This document shows, piece by piece, positions 28,616 to 37,669 of a stretch of DNA of 64,000 nucleotides; within the stretch, counting starts at the first letter, position 1, and the number at the start of each line of letters is the position of its first letter. The notes beneath the pieces are model-generated. The model did no database searches and had not been told where the DNA came from. It saw nothing but the letters and a program-made list of their open reading frames with translations. A program made the translations under genes and the position numbers. The DNA comes from an uncultured Burkholderiales bacterium (GTDB lineage: Bacteria > Pseudomonadota > Gammaproteobacteria > Burkholderiales > Eutrophovitaceae). The stretch spans positions 62,001-126,000 of the forward strand of contig CATOSA010000025.1 in the NCBI GenBank assembly GCA_951812315.1. The letters run 5' to 3'.

Positions 28616-28661
28616 GGCAAAAGCGCCGCCGAGCGTGGCAAAAGCGCCGCCGAGCGTGGCA
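28616..28661. repeat. 21-bp direct tandem duplication
   Basis: The unit GGCAAAAGCGCCGCCGAGCG plus T occurs exactly at 28616-28636 and 28637-28657, followed by a partial GGCA. It lies just before the truncated acyl-CoA synthetase and may mark a rearrangement junction. Confidence 0.7.
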
Positions 28662-28765
28662 TGGCGTACCGGAAAATGGCGACCCAGGGCAGCATTTGGC
28701 CGAACCGTTTGGGTTGTAAGCAACACGGAATCCAGCGAATTGTCTCGTGCAAGAGGCGCGTCCGG

Positions 28766-29823
28766 TGCGTTGATCAAATACGTGATTGAGTTATCTCACA
28801 ATTTCCTTGGCTGCGAAGCCGACTTGATGTGGACGCCTGCGGACTGGGCATGGATCGGAGGGCTGATGGATGTGCTGTTTGCCGCATGGCATCACGGGAT
28901 TCCGGTGCTTGCACGGCGTTCCGAAAAGTTCGATCCCGAGGCGGCCTTCGATCTGATGGCTCGCCACGCAGTACGCAACGTATTTCTGCCGCCGACCGCG
29001 CTCAGATTGATGCGCACGGTGAATCAACCTCGGTCCCGCTGGAAACTGAACCTGCGCTCGCTTGCAAGCGGTGGTGAATCACTGGGACTCGAGTTGTTGC
29101 AATGGGCGCAAGACTCGGTTGTATTGACCATTAACGAGTTCTATGGACAGACAGAATGCAATATGACCGTGTCGTCGTGCGCATCTCTGTTCGATGTCAA
29201 ACCGGGCGCAATTGGCAAGGCTGCACCCGGGCACCGCGTTGCTATTATCGATGACGAGGGCAATGTACTGTCACCGGGCACGCAGGGAAAAATCGCTATC
29301 CGATCGCCGGATCCGGTAATGTTTCTGAGCTACTGGAACAATGAACAGGCAACGAAAGACAAGTTTATCGGCGACTGGCTGGTCACCGGTGACATGGGAA
29401 TTGAAGATGAGCAAGGCTATGTCACATTTGTCGGCCGCGACGATGACGTGATCACCAGTGCCGGTTACCGGATTGGTCCAGGACCGATCGAGGATTGCCT
29501 GCTTGCACATCCGGCGGTGCGCACTGCTGCGGTTGTTGGTGTGCCCGACGCAGACAGGACCGAAATTGTTGCAGCTTACGTGGTGTTACGCGATGGATTT
29601 CGGCCTGGCGATGCGCTCACCCAGGAGTTGCAGCTCCAGCGCGCGCAGTGAATCTGCCGGTTGATCATTTCGGCCTGGCGATGCGCTCACCCAGGAGTTG
29701 CAGCAGCATGTTCGCTTGCGCTTGTCCGCCCACGAATATCCGCGCAAAGTTTGCTACGTTGACGCGCTGCCAATGACCACGACCGGCAAAATTATTCGTA
29801 GGGCATTGCGCGAGATAGACTGA
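28766..29823 (+). pseudogene. AMP-binding acyl-CoA synthetase, N-terminally truncated and disrupted by a 70-bp insertion
   Basis: Homology to medium-chain acyl-CoA/acetyl-CoA synthetase-like enzymes starts abruptly near 28770 (LMWTPADWAWIGGLMDVL) and continues through FYGQTECNMT, DWLVTGDMG and VGRDDDVITSAGYRIGP. The first roughly 200 residues, including the P-loop STSGTTG region, are missing. At 29635 a 70-bp insertion (38-bp direct repeat plus 32-bp spacer) causes a stop at 29649. Removing exactly 70 bp restores the frame to the expected C-terminus, with catalytic Lys in TTTGKIIRRALREID and TGA at 29821. Not functional as read. Confidence 0.85.
29597..29704. repeat. 38-bp direct repeat with 32-bp spacer (70-bp insertion)
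   Basis: Bases 29597-29634 are repeated exactly at 29667-29704; the intervening 29635-29666 is unrelated. The repeat period is 70 bp. Deleting 70 bp rejoins the acyl-CoA synthetase frame. Confidence 0.9.
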
Positions 29824-29913
29824 TAGCTCTTCGCCCAGTCTGGTCATACATACCGGTATGGTTAAACGCCTCTGATCGTGTTTCCGCCGTTTTGTAGCTC
29901 GGCCATGGCGCCG

Positions 29914-31380
29914 CTAGATTGATTCGACGAACTTGACCATGGCTGCCCGATCGTCAGCGGGCATTGTTCGAAACGCCTCGCGTGCGGGTTCGGCTTCGCC
30001 ACCGTGCCATAGGATCGCCTCGGCAATGTTGCGCGCCCGTCCATCGTGGAGCAGGTCACTGTGGCCATTCACATCGGGGAGTAATCCGATTCCCCACAAT
30101 GGCGGTGTGCGCCACTCTTGACCGGACGCCTCGAAATCCGGCCGCCCGTCAGCGAGACCTTCACCCATGTCGTGTAACAGAAGGTCGGTGTATGGGCGGA
30201 TCAATATACCTGTGGCCGACGCGACTTCCGGTGGAATTTCGTCTTTGGTGCCAACCTGTATTACCGGAATGTGGCAGCTGCTGCACTGCGCTTTCTCAAA
30301 AAGCTGTTCGCCATGTTTGACTACCGGATCGAGGGCGTTCCTGCGGGCCGGCACTGAAAGCGTGCGCAGATACAGCGCGATGTTGGTCAGACGGCTTGGA
30401 TTAACCTCCGGCCGGAACGTAAAGCCTTCACACCCGCCCTGTCCACCGCAGCTTGCCGCGGATGGTGTGTCCAGGCACTTCAGCTGGGCAGCCGGACAGT
30501 TCTCCGATTGAAATAGGTAACTCGTGGCTCCGATGTCACCCATAAAAGCTGCGGCAACTTGCTGGCGTACAGTAGGCTGATTGGCCTTCCAGCCGAAACG
30601 ACCCATCATTCTGCGTTCGTTCTCGACGTCCCAAACGTAGTTGGGTCTGCCGCTGATTCCTTGCGCAGGCTGTTGCCGTGCGAAGCCCAGAATTGTTTCT
30701 TCAGTAATGCCTTCGAGCAGACCGAGACCGACCAGTTGAGGCGCTACTCTCAACGAGCGCATCGTTGCCGCATCGATATCGCCAAACTGTAGATCGCGGA
30801 ATTCGATTTCGGGCTCGCGAAGCTTGACGATTTCGCCATCGGCAAATTTCATTTCGCGTTCGCGATAATTGACTACAGCTCGACCTTCCGGTGGAACGCG
30901 GCCCTCGATGCCGCGGTTTTGCAACTGGTCACCATAGGCTGGATGGGGCAGTGGTTCGCCATGTTCGCCCAATCCCTCCAGACTAAGGCGAACGAGCGGG
31001 CCTCGAACAGCTTCACCACCATCCGGGACGGCAGCCGAGCGCCCGTTTTCTACGTGGCAATGCACGCACCGGTCTTCGTTGAATGTCGGGCCCAATCCCC
31101 ACACACCGGACGGGTCGGGCGCAAGCACCCACATCTCGTTGAACTGTTCCTTGCCGGCGGCAAAGCGTTTGCCCTGTTTCTTCGTGAGCATTGGCACCGG
31201 GACGCTGTATGCGTTCGGACCTGCTACGACGTCACTTGTCCAGTGGCCAGCCGTTAGCGCGTCCGGATGCAGGGTATCGGCATTTCCGGCGAGCATGCCG
31301 GCTGCGCTCAACAGCAATGCCAGGCGTGCTACTGATCGCCGCGGGCTTGCCCATCGCAGCCGCGGCCCGGAGCGTCGCAT
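29914..31380 (-). CDS. di-heme c-type oxidoreductase (DUF1111 / DHOR family)
   Basis: 488 residues from ATG 31380, whose A is shared with the stop of the FmdB-like gene (TGATG); an ATG at 31398 would add six residues. The N-terminus has an Arg-rich n-region and a hydrophobic core (ARLALLLSAAGMLAG), predicting export to the periplasm. Two heme-attachment motifs are present, RCVHCH and QCSSCH, with LLHDMGEGLADGRPDF and LPDVNGHSDLLHDGRARN characteristic of the family. It resembles bacterial cytochrome c peroxidase-like thiol or di-heme oxidoreductases; the substrate is unknown. It is translationally coupled to the zinc-ribbon gene. Confidence 0.88.
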   Translation of the reverse strand: MRRSGPRLRWASPRRSVARLALLLSAAGMLAGNADTLHPDALTAGHWTSDVVAGPNAYSVPVPMLTKKQGKRFAAGKEQFNEMWVLAPDPSGVWGLGPTFNEDRCVHCHVENGRSAAVPDGGEAVRGPLVRLSLEGLGEHGEPLPHPAYGDQLQNRGIEGRVPPEGRAVVNYREREMKFADGEIVKLREPEIEFRDLQFGDIDAATMRSLRVAPQLVGLGLLEGITEETILGFARQQPAQGISGRPNYVWDVENERRMMGRFGWKANQPTVRQQVAAAFMGDIGATSYLFQSENCPAAQLKCLDTPSAASCGGQGGCEGFTFRPEVNPSRLTNIALYLRTLSVPARRNALDPVVKHGEQLFEKAQCSSCHIPVIQVGTKDEIPPEVASATGILIRPYTDLLLHDMGEGLADGRPDFEASGQEWRTPPLWGIGLLPDVNGHSDLLHDGRARNIAEAILWHGGEAEPAREAFRTMPADDRAAMVKFVESI

Positions 31381-31667
31381 CAGTGATCGTCGTCCCATGG
31401 GCTGTGTTTGACTTCGGGCGGTACCCAGATTGTCTCGTAGACCTTTTGAAAGTCTTTTTCCATGGCCAATTCGTCACTTTCGGAGATCTTCGAGTATTTT
31501 TCCTGGGTCGGACTCGTAAATCTCTTCGTGTTCAGACTGGGGGCAGATATGACCTTTCGTAACTCACCTTTGCATCTCTGGCATGCACTCGGGCTGGGGT
31601 CACTGATACGGTGTCGCGTCCGGTAGATTACCTTGCACGGATCGCAGGCGTACTCATAAGTCGGCAC
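31380..31667 (-). CDS. FmdB-family zinc-ribbon protein
   Basis: 95 residues. It begins MPTYEYACDPC and has a second CQRC pair at about residue 33, giving the CxxC-CxxC zinc ribbon of FmdB-like regulators. The Asp/Glu-rich C-terminal part (KHSPWDDDH) is poorly conserved. The stop is fused to the start of the di-heme oxidoreductase (TGATG). Members of this family often sit beside amidohydrolases; here such a gene lies directly upstream, but an intrinsic terminator separates them. Its function is not established. Confidence 0.88.
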   Translation of the reverse strand: MPTYEYACDPCKVIYRTRHRISDPSPSACQRCKGELRKVISAPSLNTKRFTSPTQEKYSKISESDELAMEKDFQKVYETIWVPPEVKHSPWDDDH

Positions 31668-31726
31668 TTCGTTTACTCCACTAATGTCTTCCGTAATGTT
31701 CCTGCAAGCAGCTAGTCGACGTCAAT

Positions 31727-31761
31727 GAAAAAGGGCCGACTCCGTCGCCGGAATCGGCCCC
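31727..31761 (-). terminator. intrinsic terminator after the amidohydrolase gene
   Basis: On the minus strand GGGGCCGATTCC pairs with GGAGTCGGCCC and is followed by five T. It lies between the amidohydrolase stop and the FmdB-like gene, so the downstream pair may depend on read-through or its own promoter. Confidence 0.8.
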
Positions 31762-31785
31762 AGTCACGCGATCAATCCTTGCCGA

Positions 31786-33111
31786 TTACGCGGTTGCCGT
31801 TGCCGTCAGATTGGCTTTCGCTGACATTGCGGCTGACTTGTCGATACCCCAGATGCGCGCGGCGTTTTCACCAAACACCTTGCGGCGAATTTCCGGCGTG
31901 ATCTTCGGATATCCATGACCTTCGATCAGTTCATCTGGAATCTGGAACTTGCGGAAGGCCTCGATTTGCCACTGCGGGTTGCCCCATAGAAGTGAATCGG
32001 TACCCCACAGCACATAATCCGGACCGATGTCGCGCAGCAGCGTACCCATTACATGCGCGCACTCGAGCGGGCGGCTGGTAACTGTCGCCGCGAACGTCGA
32101 ACCGACTTCGCAGTACAGATTCTTGCGCTGTGGCTTGAATCCCTTCAACGCTGCCAGTTCATTGTGATACGGCCACGCAGAGTGGTAGGCGATGAAGTTC
32201 AGATCCAGGAAATCGTCCGCAGTCGCGTCGAAGTCTTCGGCGTGGGCATAACGGGCGTAGAACTGACCGAACGGAATGCCTTTGTGGCAGCCAATGTTCT
32301 TGACGCCAAGCTTGCGGCACTCTTCCCAGATCGGGTAGGTGAGTTTTTCGTCGTCGAACCACCAACCCTTCTGCGGTGTCGCGTCGAACGTGTACAACTT
32401 CAGCCCGGAGACCTTGTAATCATCGACGTACATGCGCAAACGATCCAGCGTTTCTTCCACGCCCTGATTTGGAGTCAGGCCACCGGCCAGCATTATTGTG
32501 CTCTCCGGCCAGTTGTCGCGCACGCCAACCTGATACTCAATCGGGATCATATCCTGACCGCCGTAATGCTCACGGAAGCCGAACGGGTTGAATATGCCAA
32601 CTGTCGTATCGCTTTCCTTGAGAATCATCTTGCCGTAATTCGCGACGTTCATGTCACGAGTACCGTTCTCCATGCCGAACGCTTTGCCAAGGCCGTCCAA
32701 CAGGTCAACGAACCACATGCCGCGCTCACTCGTGTTGACCCCGAGTTGATAATGACCCGGACGGGTACACACGTGTGTGTGAACGTCCACGACGAAGTCA
32801 CTACTGGCCCGCGCAAGCTGTATTGCTTCGTTCTTGGCGTCGATGTCCGCGGCTTCTGCAGCGCCCACTTCGAAGAACTTCATGCCGGTCACTTCGTTCG
32901 CGGCGAGCATCGCTGCCGAGAAACCCAGCGAGGACTTCACGAAGTTGCGGCGTGACATTCCAGCCGCTTTCGCTTTCTCGTCCATCTTCTTGGAAATTTT
33001 CGGCCCCATGTTGCCGGTCATGAAAAGTGATGTACCAATTTCATCGGCCTTCAACGGGTCAGTCGGTATATCGTCCAGCCCTTTGAAATGATTCAGGATA
33101 TTGAACTCCAT
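31786..33111 (-). CDS. amidohydrolase-2 family metal-dependent hydrolase with internal Tat-like motif
   Basis: 441 residues. After 50 hydrophilic residues comes MSRRNFVKSSLGFSAAMLAA, a Tat-like twin-Arg segment unusually far from the N-terminus. The amidohydrolase barrel then shows DVHTHV (metal His-x-His), SGLKLYTF, GCHKGIPFG, AYHSAWP and LWGTDSLLWG with the catalytic Asp. These features fit the 2-amino-3-carboxymuconate semialdehyde decarboxylase/amidohydrolase-2 superfamily. GGAGGAGAG precedes the ATG at 33111. An intrinsic terminator follows. The substrate is unknown; the genes next downstream (FmdB-like, di-heme oxidoreductase) may belong to the same pathway. Confidence 0.85.
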   Translation of the reverse strand: MEFNILNHFKGLDDIPTDPLKADEIGTSLFMTGNMGPKISKKMDEKAKAAGMSRRNFVKSSLGFSAAMLAANEVTGMKFFEVGAAEAADIDAKNEAIQLARASSDFVVDVHTHVCTRPGHYQLGVNTSERGMWFVDLLDGLGKAFGMENGTRDMNVANYGKMILKESDTTVGIFNPFGFREHYGGQDMIPIEYQVGVRDNWPESTIMLAGGLTPNQGVEETLDRLRMYVDDYKVSGLKLYTFDATPQKGWWFDDEKLTYPIWEECRKLGVKNIGCHKGIPFGQFYARYAHAEDFDATADDFLDLNFIAYHSAWPYHNELAALKGFKPQRKNLYCEVGSTFAATVTSRPLECAHVMGTLLRDIGPDYVLWGTDSLLWGNPQWQIEAFRKFQIPDELIEGHGYPKITPEIRRKVFGENAARIWGIDKSAAMSAKANLTATATA

Positions 33112-33566
33112 CTGGCGCTCTCCTCCTCAGTTGCTTATTAGTCTTGCAAACTCACCAGAGCGTATTGGACGCCAGTGATTTGCAGTTTGTATTGCAATGC
33201 TCCTGTTGCAGCTGTGTCGAATTTGCTGCGGTGTTCACAATGGCTTCATGTTACTCGATCACGCTACCCCGCGCGCGTTGCGATGTCAATCAATGTGCGC
33301 CTGTATCGCAACTACAAACGAAAAAAACAGGTTGTTTAGCCGATAAAGTGCGGGGTTTGGCACTCTCAATAGTTGGCTGCCAGACTTGCGCGGCAACGCA
33401 CCCGATTTCGAATGCTGCGTTGCACGATAGCCGCGATGGTTGCAAATGTAATCGTTGAACATTGTTTCGACGCACCAGCAATTGCGCATTTATGTTGGCG
33501 CGCCGGGTCAAATGGCAGATTGACGCTGTTGTGTTTAGGGCCCTTGGGCGATCGTTTGTTGTCGCT
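33112..33566. other. intergenic region, no gene seen
   Basis: It separates two leftward genes and should carry the amidohydrolase promoter. No specific element is recognised. Confidence 0.4.
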
Positions 33567-34574
33567 TCAGATGCAGATCACGACTTTTCCGAAATGCTTC
33601 CCTGAAGCGAGGTGCTCATAAGCTTCGGCCGTTTCATCGAAAGGGAAAACACGATCAATCACCGGCTCAATCGCGCTCGATGAAATAGCCGCGTTCATGC
33701 GTTCCAGCATCGCCAGGCTGCCGACATAAATCCCTTGAACTGTCAGACCTTTTGCCATGATGGGGCGTGGATCGACGCGGTCCTCGATTCCGGTCAGGCG
33801 GCCAATCAGGCTGACTTGGCCACCAGTGCGGCACGCAGCCAGGGAACGTTCGAAAGTGCCGCCACCACCGACTTCGATAACACGATCAACGCCAGTTCCA
33901 GCGGTGAGTTCGAGTACCGAATCTTGCCAGTCCGGCTGCGTCCGGTAATTCACCAGTCCGGCTACGCCCATATTCTTTACTCGATCGAGTTTCTCGTCAC
34001 TGGACGATGTCGCGATGACTTTCGCGCCAGCTAATTGTGCGAATTGCAGTGCGAACAGGGATACACCGCCGCTGCCGAGTACGAGCACGGTTTCACCGGG
34101 GCGCAGCGGTATTTTCTCGAACAAGGCATGCCACGCAGTCAACGCAGCGCAAGGCAGTGTGGAGCCTTGTTCAAACGAAAGGTGCGCGGGCATCCGAGCA
34201 AGGCCGTGTTCTTTAAACACGCAGTACTCGGCAAGTACGCCATCAATTCCACCGCCAAGTGCTGTTGCCATATGTGCAGGCAGAAAACTGCCGTCAACCC
34301 ATCCATGGAAAAAGCTTGAGACGACGCGGTCTCCGCTCTGCCATCGGGTGACGCCTTCGCCCGTTTCAATGACTTCTCCGGCGCCATCCGAAAGGGGAAT
34401 CAATGGCGCCGAGTCCGTTGCACCTGTATACATGCCTTGAGCAACGATAAGGTCGCGAAAATTCAGCGAGGCCGCGCGCATGCGCACAAGCACTTCACCA
34501 CGCCCTGCTTGCGGTTTCTCCACCTCCCTGATGTTTACCGCTTTCTGGTCGGGAACGACGGCTGCTGCTTTCAT
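33567..34574 (-). CDS. zinc-type alcohol dehydrogenase-like / quinone oxidoreductase (MDR superfamily)
   Basis: 335 residues. The N-terminal GroES-like domain (GRGEVLVRMRAASLNFRDL, GDRVVSSFF) lacks the Cys/His zinc ligands. It is followed by a Rossmann domain with VLVLGSGGVSLFALQFAQ and an NADP-type loop (ATSSSDEKLDRV). The C-terminus has AYEHLASGKHFGKVVI, typical of the family. This fits a zinc-independent NAD(P)H quinone or enoyl reductase; the substrate is not defined. The start ATG at 34574 follows AAGGAA. The DUF2237 pseudogene lies immediately upstream on the same strand. Confidence 0.9.
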   Translation of the reverse strand: MKAAAVVPDQKAVNIREVEKPQAGRGEVLVRMRAASLNFRDLIVAQGMYTGATDSAPLIPLSDGAGEVIETGEGVTRWQSGDRVVSSFFHGWVDGSFLPAHMATALGGGIDGVLAEYCVFKEHGLARMPAHLSFEQGSTLPCAALTAWHALFEKIPLRPGETVLVLGSGGVSLFALQFAQLAGAKVIATSSSDEKLDRVKNMGVAGLVNYRTQPDWQDSVLELTAGTGVDRVIEVGGGGTFERSLAACRTGGQVSLIGRLTGIEDRVDPRPIMAKGLTVQGIYVGSLAMLERMNAAISSSAIEPVIDRVFPFDETAEAYEHLASGKHFGKVVICI

Positions 34575-34616
34575 GAGGTGTATTCCTTATAGTTCTCGTT
34601 TGTTTGAAGCGCCGAC

Positions 34617-35012
34617 CTATTGAAGATCGAGCGCATGCTTTTTTAGATCATCAAGCGAAACGACGTTCAATGCCGCTTCATGCGTCGCGGCCAATACTAC
34701 GCCAGGTGCTGCGCCCTGTTCGAAAGCCTCAAGCCAGCGCGCGGCGCACAAACACCATTGATCGCCGGGCTTCAATCCGGAAAATCCGAGTTCGGGGTCC
34801 GGCGTGGACAGATCATTGCCTTGTTGGGCAGAGAATTGCAGAAATGCTCTTGTCATACGCGCGCAAACGACATGTTAACCGATGTCGCGCGGATCCGAAC
34901 TACAGCAACCGTCGCGCAAGAATCCGGTCAGCGGATCGTCGCTGCACGATTGCAAAGGTCCACCCAGAACATTGCGCGCGCTTCCCGGGTGTGGCTGCGG
35001 ATCGTAAGGCAT
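34617..35012 (-). pseudogene. DUF2237 family protein with in-frame TAA
   Basis: From ATG 35012 the frame reads NVLGGPLQSCSDDPLTGF and DGCCSSDPRDIG, then TAA at 34877-34875, then in the same frame HVVCARMTRAFLQFS, LKPGDQWCLCAARW and VVLAATHEAALNVV to a stop at 34617. These are the conserved blocks of the roughly 130-residue DUF2237 proteins; the stop falls where a Leu is normal (GLH), one base from TTA. An internal ATG at 34856 could give a 79-residue C-terminal fragment. Function of the family is unknown. It precedes the quinone-oxidoreductase-like gene by 42 bp. Confidence 0.85.
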
Positions 35013-35339
35013 TGTGGGCGCCTCCTTTTGTCATACGATTTGAATAATTGTATCGCCGCAGTTTGCTTACCATTCGCGGCAGTTGGGGTCGCGGCGGAAC
35101 GACATAATGCGCGCCCGACCGTGCCTTATATATGCCTTTCGAGTCAATAACCTGCTGACATCCCCTTCTTTTACAGACAACTACGGGAATGTGCCGCCAT
35201 GGCGCAGGGCCCGGCGCTTGCCGACTATAGCTGGCGCAAGGGTTGCAGTGGAACAGAGACAAAGGTCTCTGCGGTGCAGAGCCTGAACGCGCGAGGACCA
35301 AAAGTCGTCGGCTACACCCGGTAATCCGAGGGGAAAATA
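35013..35339. other. divergent intergenic region
   Basis: It separates the leftward DUF2237 pseudogene from the rightward membrane protein and should carry both promoters. A short GAGAC/GTCTC hairpin near 35255 is the only structure seen. Confidence 0.4.
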
Positions 35340-36827
35340 ATGTCTTTAACGGAAGCAATTCTCATCTGGCCTGAAAGGCCGGCAGTGTCGTTTCTTGCAC
35401 TGTTTGTTATTGCCGTGCCTTTTCTGTATGTGGCTCGCAAGCCTGTCCACGTCATGATTCACCGGGTGGCACGGGCCATTGTGAATCCACTGCGGCTAAT
35501 CTCGCACTGGTTGTCCGAGTCGGCAACGAAGATGCGCGCCCGCAACCGTGAGGTCCTTTTCGCCCACGGTACCAAGGAAGTGCGTCTCACCATTGAACGC
35601 GAGTTTGAACGGGTAACCACCCTGGTTCAGCGCGATCTCGAGGGCTATCCGGTTCTGCAGCGAAAGCTCATGGACGAAATCACCAAGATTGAAGAAGACT
35701 ACAAACAGAGTGGCGAAGTGCCACCGCCGCCACCGGAATGGGTGAAGGCAGTAGAAGGATTTGCCAAAGTCAAGAACAATGGAGACGGTGTCGTCGAGCG
35801 CATACTTGCCGATATCCGCGACTCGATCGAAGGTGTGTACAAAAAGATTGTTGCTGAGTATCGGGGCGCGTATCAGGAGCGTCACCACATTCTGAAACGC
35901 TTCCTGCCGTTCTGGCGTTCGGCGAATCAGACGCTGCTAAGAGTTGAGCGCAACATTACCGGATTGAACGAAAGCGCCGAGATAATCGACAACAATGTCA
36001 ACAAGCTCGAAGGTATTTTCGCCACACGTAATGATTCCGAACGCGCACTGACGACATCGGCGTCGACGCAATTCTTCGTTTCCGGGTTGGTCATGCTGAT
36101 CGCGTTCGGCGGTGCTTACGTCAACTTCAAGCTGATCGCATTGCCGATGTCCGCTATGGTCGGCGGTGGAGACTACATTACTGCCAACCTTCAGGCATCT
36201 GAAGTTGCAGCGCTGGTAATTATTCTGTTCGAGGCGCTGATGGGTTTGTTCCTGATGGAAACGCTTCGCTTCACCAGTCTGTTCCCGCTCGCGAATCTCA
36301 CCGAAAAGATGCGCCGAAATCTCATGTGGGTGTCGCTGGCTATTCTCACCGTACTTGCCGGCGTCGAAGTTGCACTGGCGGTAATGCGGGATGTCATTAT
36401 TGCGGCCGACGTTGCGCTGAAACAGGCTCTCGGTGACGGGGGTGAGGCTGCAGGCGCGGGTGCCGCGCATGCTTCAGGATGGGTCCTGCGCATTCCCGCA
36501 TTCGGACAAATGATTCTTGGTTTCACGCTTCCGTTTGCACTCGCATTTGTCGCAATTCCGCTCGAATATTTCATCAATGCCGGACGCATTGTCCTCGGTG
36601 CATTGCTCGTGCAGTTGTTGCGCGGGACCGGATTCGCACTACGACTTGCTGCCAGCCTGGTGCGCGAGGCGGGAAAACTGCTGATCGGGTTCTATGACAT
36701 CGTAATCTTTCTGCCGTTGGCCATTGAGCGATGGGTCGGACAAAAAGGCAAAAGCGGCGGTGGCGCGCTCGACAGTACGATCGGTTCGGGCGTTGCCGCT
36801 TTCGGCAAGCAGGCAGTGGGGAGATGA
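35340..36827 (+). CDS. polytopic membrane protein with long N-terminal coiled-coil region
   Basis: 495 residues, no named family recognised. One helix at about 18-32, then a 190-residue cytoplasmic alpha-helical/coiled-coil region (EREFERVTTLVQRDLEG, a PPPPPE turn), then at least four hydrophobic segments (about 235-260, 280-300, 320-345 and 380-410). GAGGGGA lies before the ATG. The next gene starts one base after its stop and encodes a VWA lipoprotein, so the two probably act as an envelope complex. No catalytic motif is visible. Confidence 0.7.
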   Translation: MSLTEAILIWPERPAVSFLALFVIAVPFLYVARKPVHVMIHRVARAIVNPLRLISHWLSESATKMRARNREVLFAHGTKEVRLTIEREFERVTTLVQRDLEGYPVLQRKLMDEITKIEEDYKQSGEVPPPPPEWVKAVEGFAKVKNNGDGVVERILADIRDSIEGVYKKIVAEYRGAYQERHHILKRFLPFWRSANQTLLRVERNITGLNESAEIIDNNVNKLEGIFATRNDSERALTTSASTQFFVSGLVMLIAFGGAYVNFKLIALPMSAMVGGGDYITANLQASEVAALVIILFEALMGLFLMETLRFTSLFPLANLTEKMRRNLMWVSLAILTVLAGVEVALAVMRDVIIAADVALKQALGDGGEAAGAGAAHASGWVLRIPAFGQMILGFTLPFALAFVAIPLEYFINAGRIVLGALLVQLLRGTGFALRLAASLVREAGKLLIGFYDIVIFLPLAIERWVGQKGKSGGGALDSTIGSGVAAFGKQAVGR

Positions 36828-36828
36828 T

Positions 36829-37486
36829 ATGAGACATTTGAACATTGCCTTGACGGTAGCTTCTTTCGGCATGCGGTCCCAAGGGCAACTATCATCATGC
36901 AGTCTACATGCTGATTGATACCTCTGGCACCTATACCAAGCAAATTGGTATAGCCCAGGCGGTGGTTAACTATCTACTTGGCGCAGTGCAACCCGGTGAT
37001 GTGCTCGCGGTGGCACGTGTTAAAAGCCGCAGTTTCACGGAGCAGGACATTGTCGCCAAGGTGACTTTGAGCAAGGATCCGCTCCAGGCGAACTCGCAAA
37101 AGCGCGTTTTTAGCGAGAAGATCAGTGAATTTGCAAAGTCCACCAAAAAAGGAAAAGGCAGCAAATACACTGACATAAGCGGCGGTGTAATTCAGGCTGC
37201 GGAGTTTCTGAAAGAAACCGGAGCCGGGCGCAAGACCATAATCATTTATTCGGACATGCAAGAAGAGCTTGATTACAAGACCAAACGTGATTTCCCAATT
37301 GAACTCGACGGGATTCGCATCATTGCGGTCAATGTAGCCAAGCTTTCCACTGACAACATCGATCCGCGGCGCTATATCGGACGTCTGGAATGGTGGCAGC
37401 AGCGCGCGCTCGACGCAGGCGCTTCGGATTGGAAAGTGGTCAACGATATGGAGCACCTCGACCGGATCTTCGCGAAACGGGGCTAA
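36829..37486 (+). pseudogene. VWA-domain lipoprotein, frameshift in the signal peptide
   Basis: ATG 36829 begins MRHLNIALTVASFG, then one base appears missing near 36870. The next frame gives ACGPKGNYHHAVYMLIDTSG, a lipobox (A-C-G-P, +2 Gly) followed at once by the VWA metal site DTSGT. Downstream TDISGGVIQAA and IIIYSDMQE complete the MIDAS-like pattern. Repaired length is about 219 residues and the protein would be an outer- or inner-membrane-anchored VWA lipoprotein. As read, only an unexported VWA part from ATG 36908 could be made. It directly follows the polytopic membrane protein. Confidence 0.78.
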
Positions 37487-37669
37487 GCGCTCGCACGCTC
37501 TGGATTACGCGCTCCTGGCCGGTTTGTCCGCCCGCGATATCAGTTGAGACCGGCGAACTTTTGTAGCCACTGTATTTTCAAGAATCTGATCGCGCCTGTG
37601 GCGGCGTCCAGGGTACCCGAATCGCGTTAGTATGCTGGCAGTGTGATGGCGGACCTACGGTGGTCAGGT

